A DNA stretch of 7,918 bases, from positions 1 through 7,918 of the forward strand of contig JACCVJ010000679.1 in NCBI GenBank assembly GCA_013698215.1. The letters run 5' to 3'. Shown in pieces: positions 1 to 7,503 of the stretch. The stretch is from Tatlockia sp. GTDB lineage: Bacteria > Cyanobacteriota > Cyanobacteriia > Cyanobacteriales > Chroococcidiopsidaceae. The notes below the pieces were generated by a model. It ran no database searches and was not told the DNA's origin. It worked only from the letters and a program-made list of their open reading frames with translations. The position numbers were made by a program, and so were the translations under genes. Every line of letters begins with the position of its first letter. Positions within the stretch are counted from its first letter, which is position 1.

Positions 1-1020
1 TACGCTTCTTTCGTACAAGAATACTTCTTCTTTTCCTTGCAAAATTGCTTTTGTACAACTTGTCAAAACTCGAAAAGTAGTAGTTTTTATCCCGCCACCT
101 GTACCACCAGGACTTGCGCCAATAAACATTAAAGCAATAGTAAGAAATAAACCCGCCGTCGTCATTTTGCCAATATCAATAGTATTAAATCCCGCCGTCC
201 TTGGCGTTACCGATTGGAACCAAGCGCCAAGTATTTGATTAGGTAAGCTCAAAGAACCAAAAGTTGCCGGATTTCTTACTTCTATAAAAAAGAAGGCAAT
301 TGTTCCCAAAATTAACAAAGCTATAGTAGTGCTAACGGCAACTTTGAAGTTGAGCGAAAATATCATTTTTTGGGGATTGCGCTGAATGCGATCGCGCGAC
401 CAAATAAATAGCTCTAAAATCACACCATAACCGATTCCGCCGAAAATAATTAACCCCGTAACTACCAAGTTTAAAAGTACCGAAGTTTGGTAGCCAATAA
501 AGTTATCTCTAAATAAACTAAAACCGGCATTATTCCAAGAGTTGATACTGTGAAAAATAGCGTACCACAAAGCTTCATTCAACGGATATTTGGGAGTAAA
601 AACGGGTAGTAGTAAAAATACTCCACTAATTTCAAAGATTAAAGTAAGCGCAATAATCGAGCGAATTAATTGGGCGCTATCGTGTATTCCTGTCCGGTCT
701 AAAGCTTGTTGAATGGCAACTTTATCGCGCAAACCAAACTTTGCCCCCAAAAGTAATAACAGGATGGTAGTGGCAGTCATATAACCTAGTCCGCCAATCT
801 GCACCAGCGCCACCACAAAAAGTTGTCCCCAAAAAGAGAAGTAAGTCCCAGGATCAACTATCGATAAACCCGTAACACAAACAGCCGAAGTAGAAGTAAA
901 TAATGCCACAATTAAGTTACCCCAAGTCCCGGTCGTAGAGGAAAAAGGCATCATTAGTAAAATTGTGCCAATAGCGATTACCGCCAAAAATCCTAGGCAA
1001 ATTGTCCGAGAAACAGTCAC
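1..1020 (-). CDS. ktrB: Ktr/Trk-type potassium uptake transporter, membrane subunit KtrB (partial, C-terminus beyond window)
   Basis: This is the pore-forming membrane subunit of a Ktr-type K+ (Na+-coupled) uptake system in the plasma membrane. It normally works with a cytosolic KtrA nucleotide-binding ring. The frame is open for 340 codons from a GTG at 1020 to the left edge; the family is usually about 440-450 aa, so roughly 100 C-terminal residues are missing. Three of the four pore (P-loop) repeats are visible with their filter glycines: TSTSAVCVTGLS (Gly51), SINSWNNAGFS (Gly166) and SVTPRTAGFNTID (Gly277). The glycine-rich gating loop GASPGGTGGGIKTT lies at residues 301-314. The fourth P-loop should lie outside the window. 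An in-frame TAG only two codons upstream (1024-1026) and a GGAG 8 nt before the GTG support this start. The next methionines (residues 23-24) would remove most of the first membrane helix. The N-terminus VTVSRTICLGF resembles Synechocystis KtrB from memory. It is transcribed divergently from the tocopherol genes. TrkH is the alternative name, but length and motifs fit KtrB better. Confidence 0.92.
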   Translation of the reverse strand, partial: MTVSRTICLGFLAVIAIGTILLMMPFSSTTGTWGNLIVALFTSTSAVCVTGLSIVDPGTYFSFWGQLFVVALVQIGGLGYMTATTILLLLLGAKFGLRDKVAIQQALDRTGIHDSAQLIRSIIALTLIFEISGVFLLLPVFTPKYPLNEALWYAIFHSINSWNNAGFSLFRDNFIGYQTSVLLNLVVTGLIIFGGIGYGVILELFIWSRDRIQRNPQKMIFSLNFKVAVSTTIALLILGTIAFFFIEVRNPATFGSLSLPNQILGAWFQSVTPRTAGFNTIDIGKMTTAGLFLTIALMFIGASPGGTGGGIKTTTFRVLTSCTKAILQGKEEVFLYERSV

Positions 1021-1167
1021 GTCCTAAGCTCCAGCTTAAAGTTCAAGCACAATCGAAAATAATATTCATTTTGTGCATAAAATGCCTCAATTAAAACTTA
1101 ATATCCGTGCCAAGGAATAGCATCTTCTGCTACGCTGATTCCGGTCTACCGTTTCAACGCTACTAAC
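1021..1167. promoter_or_regulatory. Divergent intergenic region between ktrB and the tocopherol cluster
   Basis: This 147-bp AT-rich spacer must hold the promoters of both divergent units. Visible elements are: a near-palindrome ATTTTGTGCATAAAAT at 1068-1083 (one mismatched pair); inverted arms GCACAA (1047-1052) and TTGTGC (1071-1076); a minus-strand -10-like TATTAT (1059-1064); and a plus-strand -10-like TAAAAT (1078-1083). No well-spaced -35 box is convincing for either direction. A small hairpin TAGCA-TCTTC-TGCTA (1118-1132) lies in the likely leader of the methyltransferase gene. The promoter role is inferred from gene orientation; the sequence elements are only candidates. Confidence 0.4.
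1029..1032 (-). promoter_or_regulatory. Ribosome binding site of ktrB
   Basis: GGAG on the minus strand lies 8 nt before the GTG at 1020. It is the clearest Shine-Dalgarno sequence in the window and, with the in-frame stop just upstream of the GTG, decides the ktrB start. The other genes here lack a comparably strong site. Confidence 0.55.
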
Positions 1168-2010
1168 ATGAGTACGGCACTACAGCAGCAAATTCAGCAA
1201 TTTTACGATGATTCCTCTAGTTTGTGGGAACAAATATGGGGCGAGCATATGCACCACGGCTATTATGGCGCAGAAGGCAAAATCAAAAAAGATCGCCGCC
1301 AAGCGCAGATAGATTTAATTGAAGAATTACTACAATGGTCGGGCATACAGCAAGCTGAGAATATTCTTGATGTTGGTTGCGGTATTGGTGGCAGTTCTCT
1401 GTACCTAGCAAAAAAATTTAATGCTAAGGTAACGGGTATTACTCTTAGCCCCGTGCAAGCCTCTAGAGCAGCAGAACGGGCAACCGAGGCGCTTTTAAAC
1501 ACCCAAGCTAGTTTTCAGGTAGCAGATGCCCAAAATATGCCCTTTGCAGACAATTCTTTTGATTTAGTGTGGTCGCTAGAAAGTGGCGAACATATGCCCG
1601 ACAAAACTAAGTTTATGCAAGAGTGTTATCGGGTGCTAAAGCCTGGGGGAAAGTTTATTATGGTTACTTGGTGTCACCGCTCTACAGAAAACGAGGCGCT
1701 AACAATCGATGAAAAACAGCATTTGGCAGATATTTATCGGGTTTATTGTTTGCCTTACGTAATTTCTTTGCCAGAGTACGCAGAAATTGCGCGCAATCTC
1801 CCATTACAAAACATTTCTACAGCAGATTGGTCAAAAGCAGTTGCACCTTTTTGGGATGTAGTTATTGATTCGGCGTTCAATTTTGAAGCGCTAGTTGGCT
1901 TAATTCGCTCTGGTTGGGGAACAATTCAAGCGGCGCTATCGTTGGGGTTAATGAGTCGGGGTTACGATCGCGGATTAATTAAATTTGGGTTGTTGTGTGG
2001 TACTAAATAA
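1168..2010 (+). CDS. Gamma-tocopherol methyltransferase (tocopherol O-methyltransferase, VTE4-like)
   Basis: This SAM-dependent methyltransferase converts gamma- to alpha-tocopherol (and delta- to beta-), the last step of vitamin E synthesis. The 280-aa protein shows the class I Rossmann-fold motifs: ILDVGCGIGGSS (66-77, SAM-binding motif I), SLSP-like ITLSPVQA (91-98), FDLVWSLESGEHMPDK (131-146) and YRVLKPGG (154-161). The N-terminal FYDDSSSLWEQIWGEHMHHG (12-31) and late CLPYVISLPEY (194-204) are hallmarks of the cyanobacterial gamma-TMT family as I remember Synechocystis slr0089. The Synechocystis protein has an N-terminal hydrophobic extension that is absent here. The ATG at 1168 places the conserved block at the usual distance. 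The frame is open back to 1102 but has no ATG, GTG or TTG there. The neighbour is the phytyltransferase of the same pathway, which overlaps its 3' end. An MPBQ methyltransferase (VTE3-like) is the main alternative, but the motif details favour gamma-TMT. Confidence 0.9.
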   Translation: MSTALQQQIQQFYDDSSSLWEQIWGEHMHHGYYGAEGKIKKDRRQAQIDLIEELLQWSGIQQAENILDVGCGIGGSSLYLAKKFNAKVTGITLSPVQASRAAERATEALLNTQASFQVADAQNMPFADNSFDLVWSLESGEHMPDKTKFMQECYRVLKPGGKFIMVTWCHRSTENEALTIDEKQHLADIYRVYCLPYVISLPEYAEIARNLPLQNISTADWSKAVAPFWDVVIDSAFNFEALVGLIRSGWGTIQAALSLGLMSRGYDRGLIKFGLLCGTK

Positions 2011-2914
2011 GGAAACAAACCGCCGCGTAAAGGGTAATAAACTGGCGGCTTTTTGGCAGTTTTCGCGTCCCCATACAATTATTGGTACGAGTTTGAGCGT
2101 CTGGGGTATATATGCGATCGCCTTTAATCAAGGATTCAATCATAGTTCAGTGCTGCCTGTTTTAGTAGCTTGGCTGGCTTGTCTATGTGGCAATATTTAC
2201 ATTGTCGGCTTGAATCAGTTAGAAGATGTGGCTATTGACCAAATTAATAAGCCCCATTTACCTCTAGCTAGTGGCGAGTTTTCCCTTGCTACGGGTAAGC
2301 TAATCGTAGCGGTGACGGGGATACTGTCGCTGCTACTGGCTGGGCTACAATCGCCTTATTTGCTGGGGATGGTGGTTATTAGTTTAGCAATTGGTACGGC
2401 TTATTCTTTGCCCCCGATTCGGTTGAAACGGTTTCCTTTTTGGGCGGCTTTGTGCATTTTTACGGTACGGGGAGCGGTAGTTAATTTAGGGCTATATCTG
2501 CATTTTAGTCGCAGCCTGATTATCCCCATGACGGTGTGGGCGTTGACTTTGTTTGTAATTGTGTTTACGGTAGCGATCGCCATATTTAAAGATATCCCCG
2601 ATCTTGAAGGCGATCGTCAATACCAAATTTCTACTTTCACCATTGCTTTAGGTCAAGAACGAGTATTTAATCTGGCTCGTTGGATAATAACTGTATGCTA
2701 TATAGGAATGGCTATTGCTGCCGTTTTTTGGCTACCTGGAGTTAATACTATATTTTTAGTCAGCACTCATTTAGGCTTGCTATTTTTGCTGTGGTGGCGT
2801 AGTTTTCAGGTAGATTTGCTCGATAAGGTGGCGATCGCTTCGTTTTATCAATTTATCTGGAAGTTGTTTTTTTTAGAATATTTGCTTTTTCCAGCTGCTT
2901 GTCTTTTGGGCTAA
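1985..2914 (+). CDS. hpt: Homogentisate phytyltransferase (VTE2-like, UbiA family)
   Basis: This integral membrane prenyltransferase condenses homogentisate with phytyl diphosphate, with decarboxylation, to give 2-methyl-6-phytylbenzoquinol, the committed step of tocopherol synthesis. It is a UbiA-superfamily protein with about nine hydrophobic segments. Both Asp-rich Mg2+/diphosphate motifs are present: NQLEDVAID (77-85) and KDIPDLEGD (202-210). The blocks FWQFSRPHTIIGTSLSVW (23-40), INKPHLPLASGEFS (87-100) and the C-terminal ASFYQFIWKLFFLEYLL match cyanobacterial slr1736-type HPT from memory. The start is uncertain because no ATG exists upstream of the conserved FWQFSRPHT. The TTG at 1985 gives 309 aa and overlaps the methyltransferase by 26 nt. 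A GTG at 1997 and a CTG at 2042, the latter preceded by AAAGGG, are alternatives; the CTG would give an N-terminus closer to the Synechocystis protein. The overlap implies one transcript. Confidence 0.92.
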   Translation: MGCCVVLNKETNRRVKGNKLAAFWQFSRPHTIIGTSLSVWGIYAIAFNQGFNHSSVLPVLVAWLACLCGNIYIVGLNQLEDVAIDQINKPHLPLASGEFSLATGKLIVAVTGILSLLLAGLQSPYLLGMVVISLAIGTAYSLPPIRLKRFPFWAALCIFTVRGAVVNLGLYLHFSRSLIIPMTVWALTLFVIVFTVAIAIFKDIPDLEGDRQYQISTFTIALGQERVFNLARWIITVCYIGMAIAAVFWLPGVNTIFLVSTHLGLLFLLWWRSFQVDLLDKVAIASFYQFIWKLFFLEYLLFPAACLLG

Positions 2915-2923
2915 CAAATAATT

Positions 2924-3784
2924 ATGCTTAAAAAGCCTTTATTCAAGTTGTTATTAGGTACGGGGGTTGTAGTTGCGAGTGTTTATTTAGCTGCTTGTAT
3001 CTACTTGTATCGCCAACAAGGGCGTTTTATCTATTTTCCCTCCTCGGTTATCGAAACTACACCCAAGGCTTTTAATCTAGATTTTCAAGAGGTATGGCTA
3101 CCTGTAACTACAGCAAACGGTAAGGTTGAGAAAATCCATGGTTGGTGGATTCCCGCCGCTACAGCCAAGGCTAAAACCTTACTATATCTGCATGGTAATG
3201 GTGTAAATATCGGTGCAAATGCGGCTCACGCTCATCGTTTTCACCAGATGGGTTTTGCAGTGCTAATAATAGATTATCGGGGTTACGGGCGCAGTGAAGG
3301 TAGTTTTCCCAGCGAAAATAATGTCTATCAAGATGCGACGACAGCTTGGGATTATTTAGTAAAACAGCGACAGATTCAGCCTAATAATATTATTATTTAC
3401 GGGCATTCTTTGGGAGGTGCGAGCGCAATTAATTTAGCTACCCAGCACCCCGAAGCTGCTAGATTAATTGTAGATAGTTCGTTTACTTCTATTGCCGAAA
3501 TAGGCAATAATCGCCGTCTATTTAAACTATTCCCAGTTAATTTACTTCTCAATCAACGCTTTGAATCTATTAAAAAAGTAAAGCTTCTAAAAATGCCTGT
3601 TTTATTTATTCATGGTACAGATGATACTGTAATTCCGGTTAGTATGAGCAAACAACTGTATGGGGCTGCACCTAACCCGAAACAACTATTCATAGTTCCC
3701 AATGCTGGACACAATAATACTGCAAAAACTGCTGGATTAAAATACTTTGAAGTAGTAAAAAACTTTGTGATGCGATCGCTCTAA
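2924..3784 (+). CDS. Membrane-anchored alpha/beta hydrolase (serine hydrolase, Bem46/ABHD13-like), substrate unknown
   Basis: This 286-aa protein has a basic N-terminus followed by one hydrophobic segment (about residues 9-29), probably a signal anchor. The conserved QQGRFIYFPS (31-40) comes next, then an alpha/beta-hydrolase domain. The catalytic machinery is complete: HGNG (90-93, oxyanion side), nucleophile elbow GHSLGG (Ser162), acid Asp234 in HGTDDTVIP, and His263 in AGHNN. DYRGYGRSEG (117-126) is typical of this family. Family knowledge supports esterase, lipase or thioesterase activity but not a particular substrate. The ATG lies 9 bp after the phytyltransferase stop, on the same strand, so it is probably co-transcribed with the tocopherol genes. 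A link to phytol or lipid release is possible but is only inference. No clear Shine-Dalgarno sequence precedes it. Annotation as a generic alpha/beta hydrolase is secure; anything narrower is not. Confidence 0.88.
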   Translation: MLKKPLFKLLLGTGVVVASVYLAACIYLYRQQGRFIYFPSSVIETTPKAFNLDFQEVWLPVTTANGKVEKIHGWWIPAATAKAKTLLYLHGNGVNIGANAAHAHRFHQMGFAVLIIDYRGYGRSEGSFPSENNVYQDATTAWDYLVKQRQIQPNNIIIYGHSLGGASAINLATQHPEAARLIVDSSFTSIAEIGNNRRLFKLFPVNLLLNQRFESIKKVKLLKMPVLFIHGTDDTVIPVSMSKQLYGAAPNPKQLFIVPNAGHNNTAKTAGLKYFEVVKNFVMRSL

Positions 3785-3881
3785 CTATTGATTAAAATGT
3801 ATATATAGCAATATTTCTAAAGCTTCCCACGCGACGCATTACCCAAAGCTAAGTCAATAACTACAACTATTTAATAAACTT
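3785..3881 (+). promoter_or_regulatory. Intergenic region upstream of dnaE, candidate promoter
   Basis: This 97-bp AT-rich spacer separates the hydrolase stop from the dnaE ATG. TTGATT (3788-3793), then 17 nt, then ATATTT (3811-3816) is the best sigma70-like pairing, with a TATATATA stretch between; it is a weak match. AGCTT and AAGCT arms flank a GC-richer block around 3820-3850 but have no T-run, so a terminator is not supported. No clear ribosome binding site precedes the dnaE ATG. Confidence 0.25.
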
Positions 3882-6800
3882 ATGTCTTTTGTTGGTTTAC
3901 ACATCCACAGTGATTACAGCTTGCTTGATGGTGCAAGTCAACTACCCGCACTGGTAGATCGAGCGATTGAATTAGACATGAAGGCGATCGCCCTTACCGA
4001 TCATGGTGTAATGTATGGAGCGATTGAACTTATTAAAGTATGTCGTAGTAGAAATGTCAAGCCAATTATTGGCAATGAAATGTATGTAATGAACGGCGAT
4101 ATTGAAAATAAAGCCCGTCGTAAAGTACCTAAATATCATCAAGTTGTTTTAGCTAAAAATACTAAAGGATACAAAAATTTAGTTAAGTTAACAACTATTT
4201 CTCACCTTAAAGGAATGCAAGGTAGCGGCATTTTTGCTCGTCCTTGTGTTAATAAAGAATTACTTACCCAATATCATGAAGGTTTAATTGTCACCAGTGC
4301 TTGCTTAGGTGGAGAAATACCCCAAGCAATCCTCGCGGGTAGGCTAGATGTAGCGCGGAAGGTAGCCAAAGAATACAAAGCTATATTCGCAGACGATTAT
4401 TACTTAGAAATTCAAGATCATGGAATGCCAGAAGACCGAATTGTTAATGTTGAAATAATTAAAATTGCCCGTGAATTAGACATTAAATTTATTGCTACCA
4501 ATGACTCGCATTTTGTTTCTTGCTACGACGTAGAAGCCCACGACGCTTTGCTATGTATTCAAACTAAAAAGCTAATTAGTGAAGATAAGCGGATGCGCTA
4601 TAGCGGTACAGAGTATCTCAAATCGGCTCAAGAAATGAGACAATTGTTTCGAGATCATCTCCTAGCAGAAGTAATAGATGAAGCGATCGCAACTACCTTA
4701 GAAGTAGCAGAAAAAGTCGAGCCTTACGATCTTATGGGTGAGTCTCGTATTCCTAACTATGAATTTCCTCCCGGACACACTGCTGATACTTATTTAGAGT
4801 TTGTTACTTGGCAAGGATTGCTAAAAAGATTTAACCGCAAATCTGCTCACGAAATCGAGCCAGTTTATCGAGAAAGGCTAGATTACGAATTAAAAATGAT
4901 GCAGCAAATGGGGTTTGCTACTTACTTTTTAGTAGTGTGGGATTACATCAAATATGCTAGAGATAATAGCATTCCTGTAGGGCCAGGTAGAGGTTCGGCG
5001 GCGGGTTCTCTAGTTGCTTACGCGCTGCAAATTACTAATATCGATCCCGTCCATCATGGGTTATTATTTGAGCGATTTTTAAACCCAGAACGTAAATCAA
5101 TGCCAGATATTGATACGGATTTTTGTATTGAAAAACGTGGAAAAGTAATTGAATATGTGACGAATAAGTATGGTGCAGATAAAGTTGCTCAAATTATTAC
5201 TTTTAACCGCTTAACGTCAAAATCGGTACTAAAAGATGTAGCAAGAGTGTTAGATATTCCTTACGGAGAATCCGACAAAATGGCGAAACTAATTCCTGTA
5301 GTTAGAGGTAAGCCAACTAAGTTAGCGGTAATGATTTCTGATGCTACACCAGCAATAGAATTTAAAGAAAAATACGATAACGATCCAAAAGTACATCATT
5401 GGATTGATATGGCAATGCGCGTCGAAGGAACTAATAAAACTTACGGAGTTCACGCCGCCGGTGTAGTAATTTCATCGGAACCTTTAGATGAAATTGTGCC
5501 TTTGCAAAGAAATAATGATGGCTCGGTAATTACTCAATACTTCATGGAAGATTTAGAATCTTTGGGATTATTGAAAATGGATTTTTTGGGATTAAGAAAC
5601 TTAACTTTAATCCAAAAAACCGTCGATTTAATTAAAGAAAATCGCCACATAACTATTGATCCTGATGCCTTACCTTTAGAAGAAAGGAGAGTTCAAAAAA
5701 TTCTTGCTAAAGGTGAATTAAAAAAAATGCCTCAAGATGTAGAAAAGACCTACAAAATGTTAGAAGATGGAGAATTAGAAGGTATTTTTCAGCTAGAGTC
5801 TTCAGGAATGCGGCAAATAGTTAAAGATTTGCGTCCTTCTTGTATAGAAGATATTTCGTCAATTTTGGCATTATATCGCCCAGGGCCATTAGATGCAGGT
5901 TTAATTCCTGAATTTATCGATCGCAAACATGGTAGAGAAAAAATAGAATATAAAACTCCCTTACAAGAGCCAATTTTAGAAGAAACCTATGGAGTTTTAG
6001 TTTATCAAGAGCAAATCATGAGACAGGCTCAAGACTTGGCTGGGTACTCTTTGGGACAAGCTGATTTACTTAGACGAGCAATGGGTAAAAAGAAAGCATC
6101 AGAGATGCAAAAACATCGAGAAACTTTTGTAGATGGAGCGGCAAAAAATGGCGTAAGACAACAAGTAGCTGAATTTTTGTTTGAACAAATGGTCAAGTTT
6201 GCAGAATATTGCTTTAACAAATCTCATTCAACAGCTTATGCCTATGTAACTTATCAAACGACTTACTTGAAAGCAAACTATCCTGTGGAATATATGGCGG
6301 CGTTGTTAACATCAAATAGCGGCGATACAGATAAGGTGCAAAAATATATTGCTACTTGTTTGACAATGAATATTCCTATAGAACAAGTAGATATCAATCG
6401 TTCGGTTATAGATTTTGCGCCGTTAGACACTACAATTTTGTTTGGATTTTGTGCGGTGCGAAATCTTGGGCTAGGTGCAAGTGAATGTATTTTAGAAGCA
6501 AGAAATAATGGTGGCGAATTTAAGTCATTAGCCGATTTGTGCGATCGCGTAGATTTGCATACAGTCAGCCGTCGCGCTTTGGAAACTCTGATTTTATGCG
6601 GTGGTTTTGACAAAATTGAGCCTAATCGCAACCAGTTAATCCACGATTTAGATGTAGTTTTAGATTGGTCGCAATCGCGCCTCAAAGAACGCGCCAGTGG
6701 ACAAGTAAACCTCTTTGATTGGAGCGGGTTGGAAAATAACGAGCAAGCAAGTAATAAGTTTGATTCAGTCCCTAAAGCTGCAAAAGTAGCGGATTTTTCG

Positions 6801-7448
6801 CAACAAGAAAAGCTTAATAAAGAGAAAGAATTACTTGGCTTTTATGTTTCCGATCATCCCCTAAAATCTGTTCGTTCCGCCATGCAAGTTTTAGCACCAA
6901 TTAATTTAAGCGAATTAGAAGCGCAAAGCAAGAAAGCCTTACTGTGTGCGGTAGTGATGGTTAGTAGCATTAAATCAATTACTACCAAAAAAGGCGATCG
7001 CATGGCGATTGTAAAACTCGAAGACTGGACAGGACAAACGGAAGCTGTAGTATTTCCTAAAACCTTCGAGCAAATTGGCTCGTTGCTAATTACCGATGCG
7101 CGGCTAATTGTTTGGGGTAAACTCGATCGCAAAGATGACGATGAGCTTCAGCTAATTATTGAAAATGCTCAATTAATTGACAAAGTGCAAATGTTAATGG
7201 TGGAATTGACAATCGAACAAGCCGTAGACTTGCAAAAGCAAAACCAGTTAAGAAGCATTCTGCAAGAGCAATCTGGCGACAAAGATAAAGCCAATACTCC
7301 CGTACTTGCGATCGTCACAGCAATAAATAGCCGTCAATTAGTTCGTTTTGGTCGTCAGTATTGGGTACAAAACTGCAACGCGGCGGTACAGTCGCTCACA
7401 AATGCAAATTTTAGGGCTTATGCTCAACCTTTAGCCAATTTTAACTAG
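3882..7448 (+). CDS. dnaE: DNA polymerase III subunit alpha, DnaE, full length and intein-free
   Basis: This is the replicative family C DNA polymerase of the pol III holoenzyme. The 1188-aa protein has an N-terminal PHP domain (about 1-285) starting LHIHSDYSLLDGA. All nine metal-ligand positions known from Mycobacterium tuberculosis DnaE1 are kept: His7, His9, Asp16, His41, Glu66, His86, Cys141, Asp208 and His210. The palm/fingers region carries GPGRGSAAGS (367-376) and the catalytic aspartates Asp409 and Asp411 (PDIDTDFC) and Asp567 (KMDFLGL). A helix-hairpin-helix region lies near 830-910, a clamp-binding motif QVNLF at 941-945, and an OB fold at about 1015-1100. The Y776-C777 junction (FAEY/CFNKSHS), where many cyanobacteria carry the split DnaE intein, is uninterrupted, so one gene encodes the whole polymerase. 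The ATG at 3882 gives the standard family N-terminus. Length is normal for the family, and no frameshift or truncation is seen. Confidence 0.97.
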   Translation: MSFVGLHIHSDYSLLDGASQLPALVDRAIELDMKAIALTDHGVMYGAIELIKVCRSRNVKPIIGNEMYVMNGDIENKARRKVPKYHQVVLAKNTKGYKNLVKLTTISHLKGMQGSGIFARPCVNKELLTQYHEGLIVTSACLGGEIPQAILAGRLDVARKVAKEYKAIFADDYYLEIQDHGMPEDRIVNVEIIKIARELDIKFIATNDSHFVSCYDVEAHDALLCIQTKKLISEDKRMRYSGTEYLKSAQEMRQLFRDHLLAEVIDEAIATTLEVAEKVEPYDLMGESRIPNYEFPPGHTADTYLEFVTWQGLLKRFNRKSAHEIEPVYRERLDYELKMMQQMGFATYFLVVWDYIKYARDNSIPVGPGRGSAAGSLVAYALQITNIDPVHHGLLFERFLNPERKSMPDIDTDFCIEKRGKVIEYVTNKYGADKVAQIITFNRLTSKSVLKDVARVLDIPYGESDKMAKLIPVVRGKPTKLAVMISDATPAIEFKEKYDNDPKVHHWIDMAMRVEGTNKTYGVHAAGVVISSEPLDEIVPLQRNNDGSVITQYFMEDLESLGLLKMDFLGLRNLTLIQKTVDLIKENRHITIDPDALPLEERRVQKILAKGELKKMPQDVEKTYKMLEDGELEGIFQLESSGMRQIVKDLRPSCIEDISSILALYRPGPLDAGLIPEFIDRKHGREKIEYKTPLQEPILEETYGVLVYQEQIMRQAQDLAGYSLGQADLLRRAMGKKKASEMQKHRETFVDGAAKNGVRQQVAEFLFEQMVKFAEYCFNKSHSTAYAYVTYQTTYLKANYPVEYMAALLTSNSGDTDKVQKYIATCLTMNIPIEQVDINRSVIDFAPLDTTILFGFCAVRNLGLGASECILEARNNGGEFKSLADLCDRVDLHTVSRRALETLILCGGFDKIEPNRNQLIHDLDVVLDWSQSRLKERASGQVNLFDWSGLENNEQASNKFDSVPKAAKVADFSQQEKLNKEKELLGFYVSDHPLKSVRSAMQVLAPINLSELEAQSKKALLCAVVMVSSIKSITTKKGDRMAIVKLEDWTGQTEAVVFPKTFEQIGSLLITDARLIVWGKLDRKDDDELQLIIENAQLIDKVQMLMVELTIEQAVDLQKQNQLRSILQEQSGDKDKANTPVLAIVTAINSRQLVRFGRQYWVQNCNAAVQSLTNANFRAYAQPLANFN
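6702..6716 (+). other. Sliding-clamp binding motif within dnaE
   Basis: Codons 941-945 encode QVNLF, matching the QxxLF beta-clamp-binding consensus. They lie between the helix-hairpin-helix region and the OB fold, where bacterial DnaE proteins carry their internal clamp-binding site (QADMF in E. coli). The role is inferred from motif and position. Confidence 0.7.
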
Positions 7449-7503
7449 AAGTCGCCTACTTCCATCAATATTAAACCCAGCCTATTTTTCCCACTACCAC
7501 CAT

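Larger units (their letters stand above)
388..7001. repeat. HIP1 palindromes (GCGATCGC), nine dispersed copies
   Basis: Exact octamers start at 388, 2114, 2573, 2831, 3772, 3984, 4683, 6541 and 6994. At about 40% GC, fewer than one copy would be expected by chance in this length. HIP1 over-representation is characteristic of many cyanobacterial genomes. All nine copies lie inside coding sequence. Confidence 0.9.

Noticed and set aside
1263..1502. Minus-strand open frame opposite the methyltransferase gene (and a similar one at 2401-2583 opposite the phytyltransferase)
   Set aside because: Antisense to the most conserved motif regions of the real genes, with no protein-like motif of its own.
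2987..2998. Lipobox-like LAAC (residues 22-25) in the alpha/beta hydrolase
   Set aside because: The residues after the Cys continue hydrophobic (IYLY) and the segment fits a signal anchor. Lipoprotein processing is unlikely.
6278..6685. 135-codon minus-strand open frame inside dnaE, and shorter ones at 6029-6220 and 6854-7132
   Set aside because: They lie fully antisense to well-conserved dnaE codons, have no recognisable domains, and look like composition-driven shadows.
3882..7448. Intein or frameshift inside dnaE
   Set aside because: The reading frame is continuous with normal family length, and every expected motif is in order. No intein motifs are present.
7448..7462. Possible terminator hairpin after dnaE (GAAGT-CGCCT-ACTTC)
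   Set aside because: The stem is only 5 bp and is not followed by a T-run. It overlaps the stop codon and is not a convincing intrinsic terminator.
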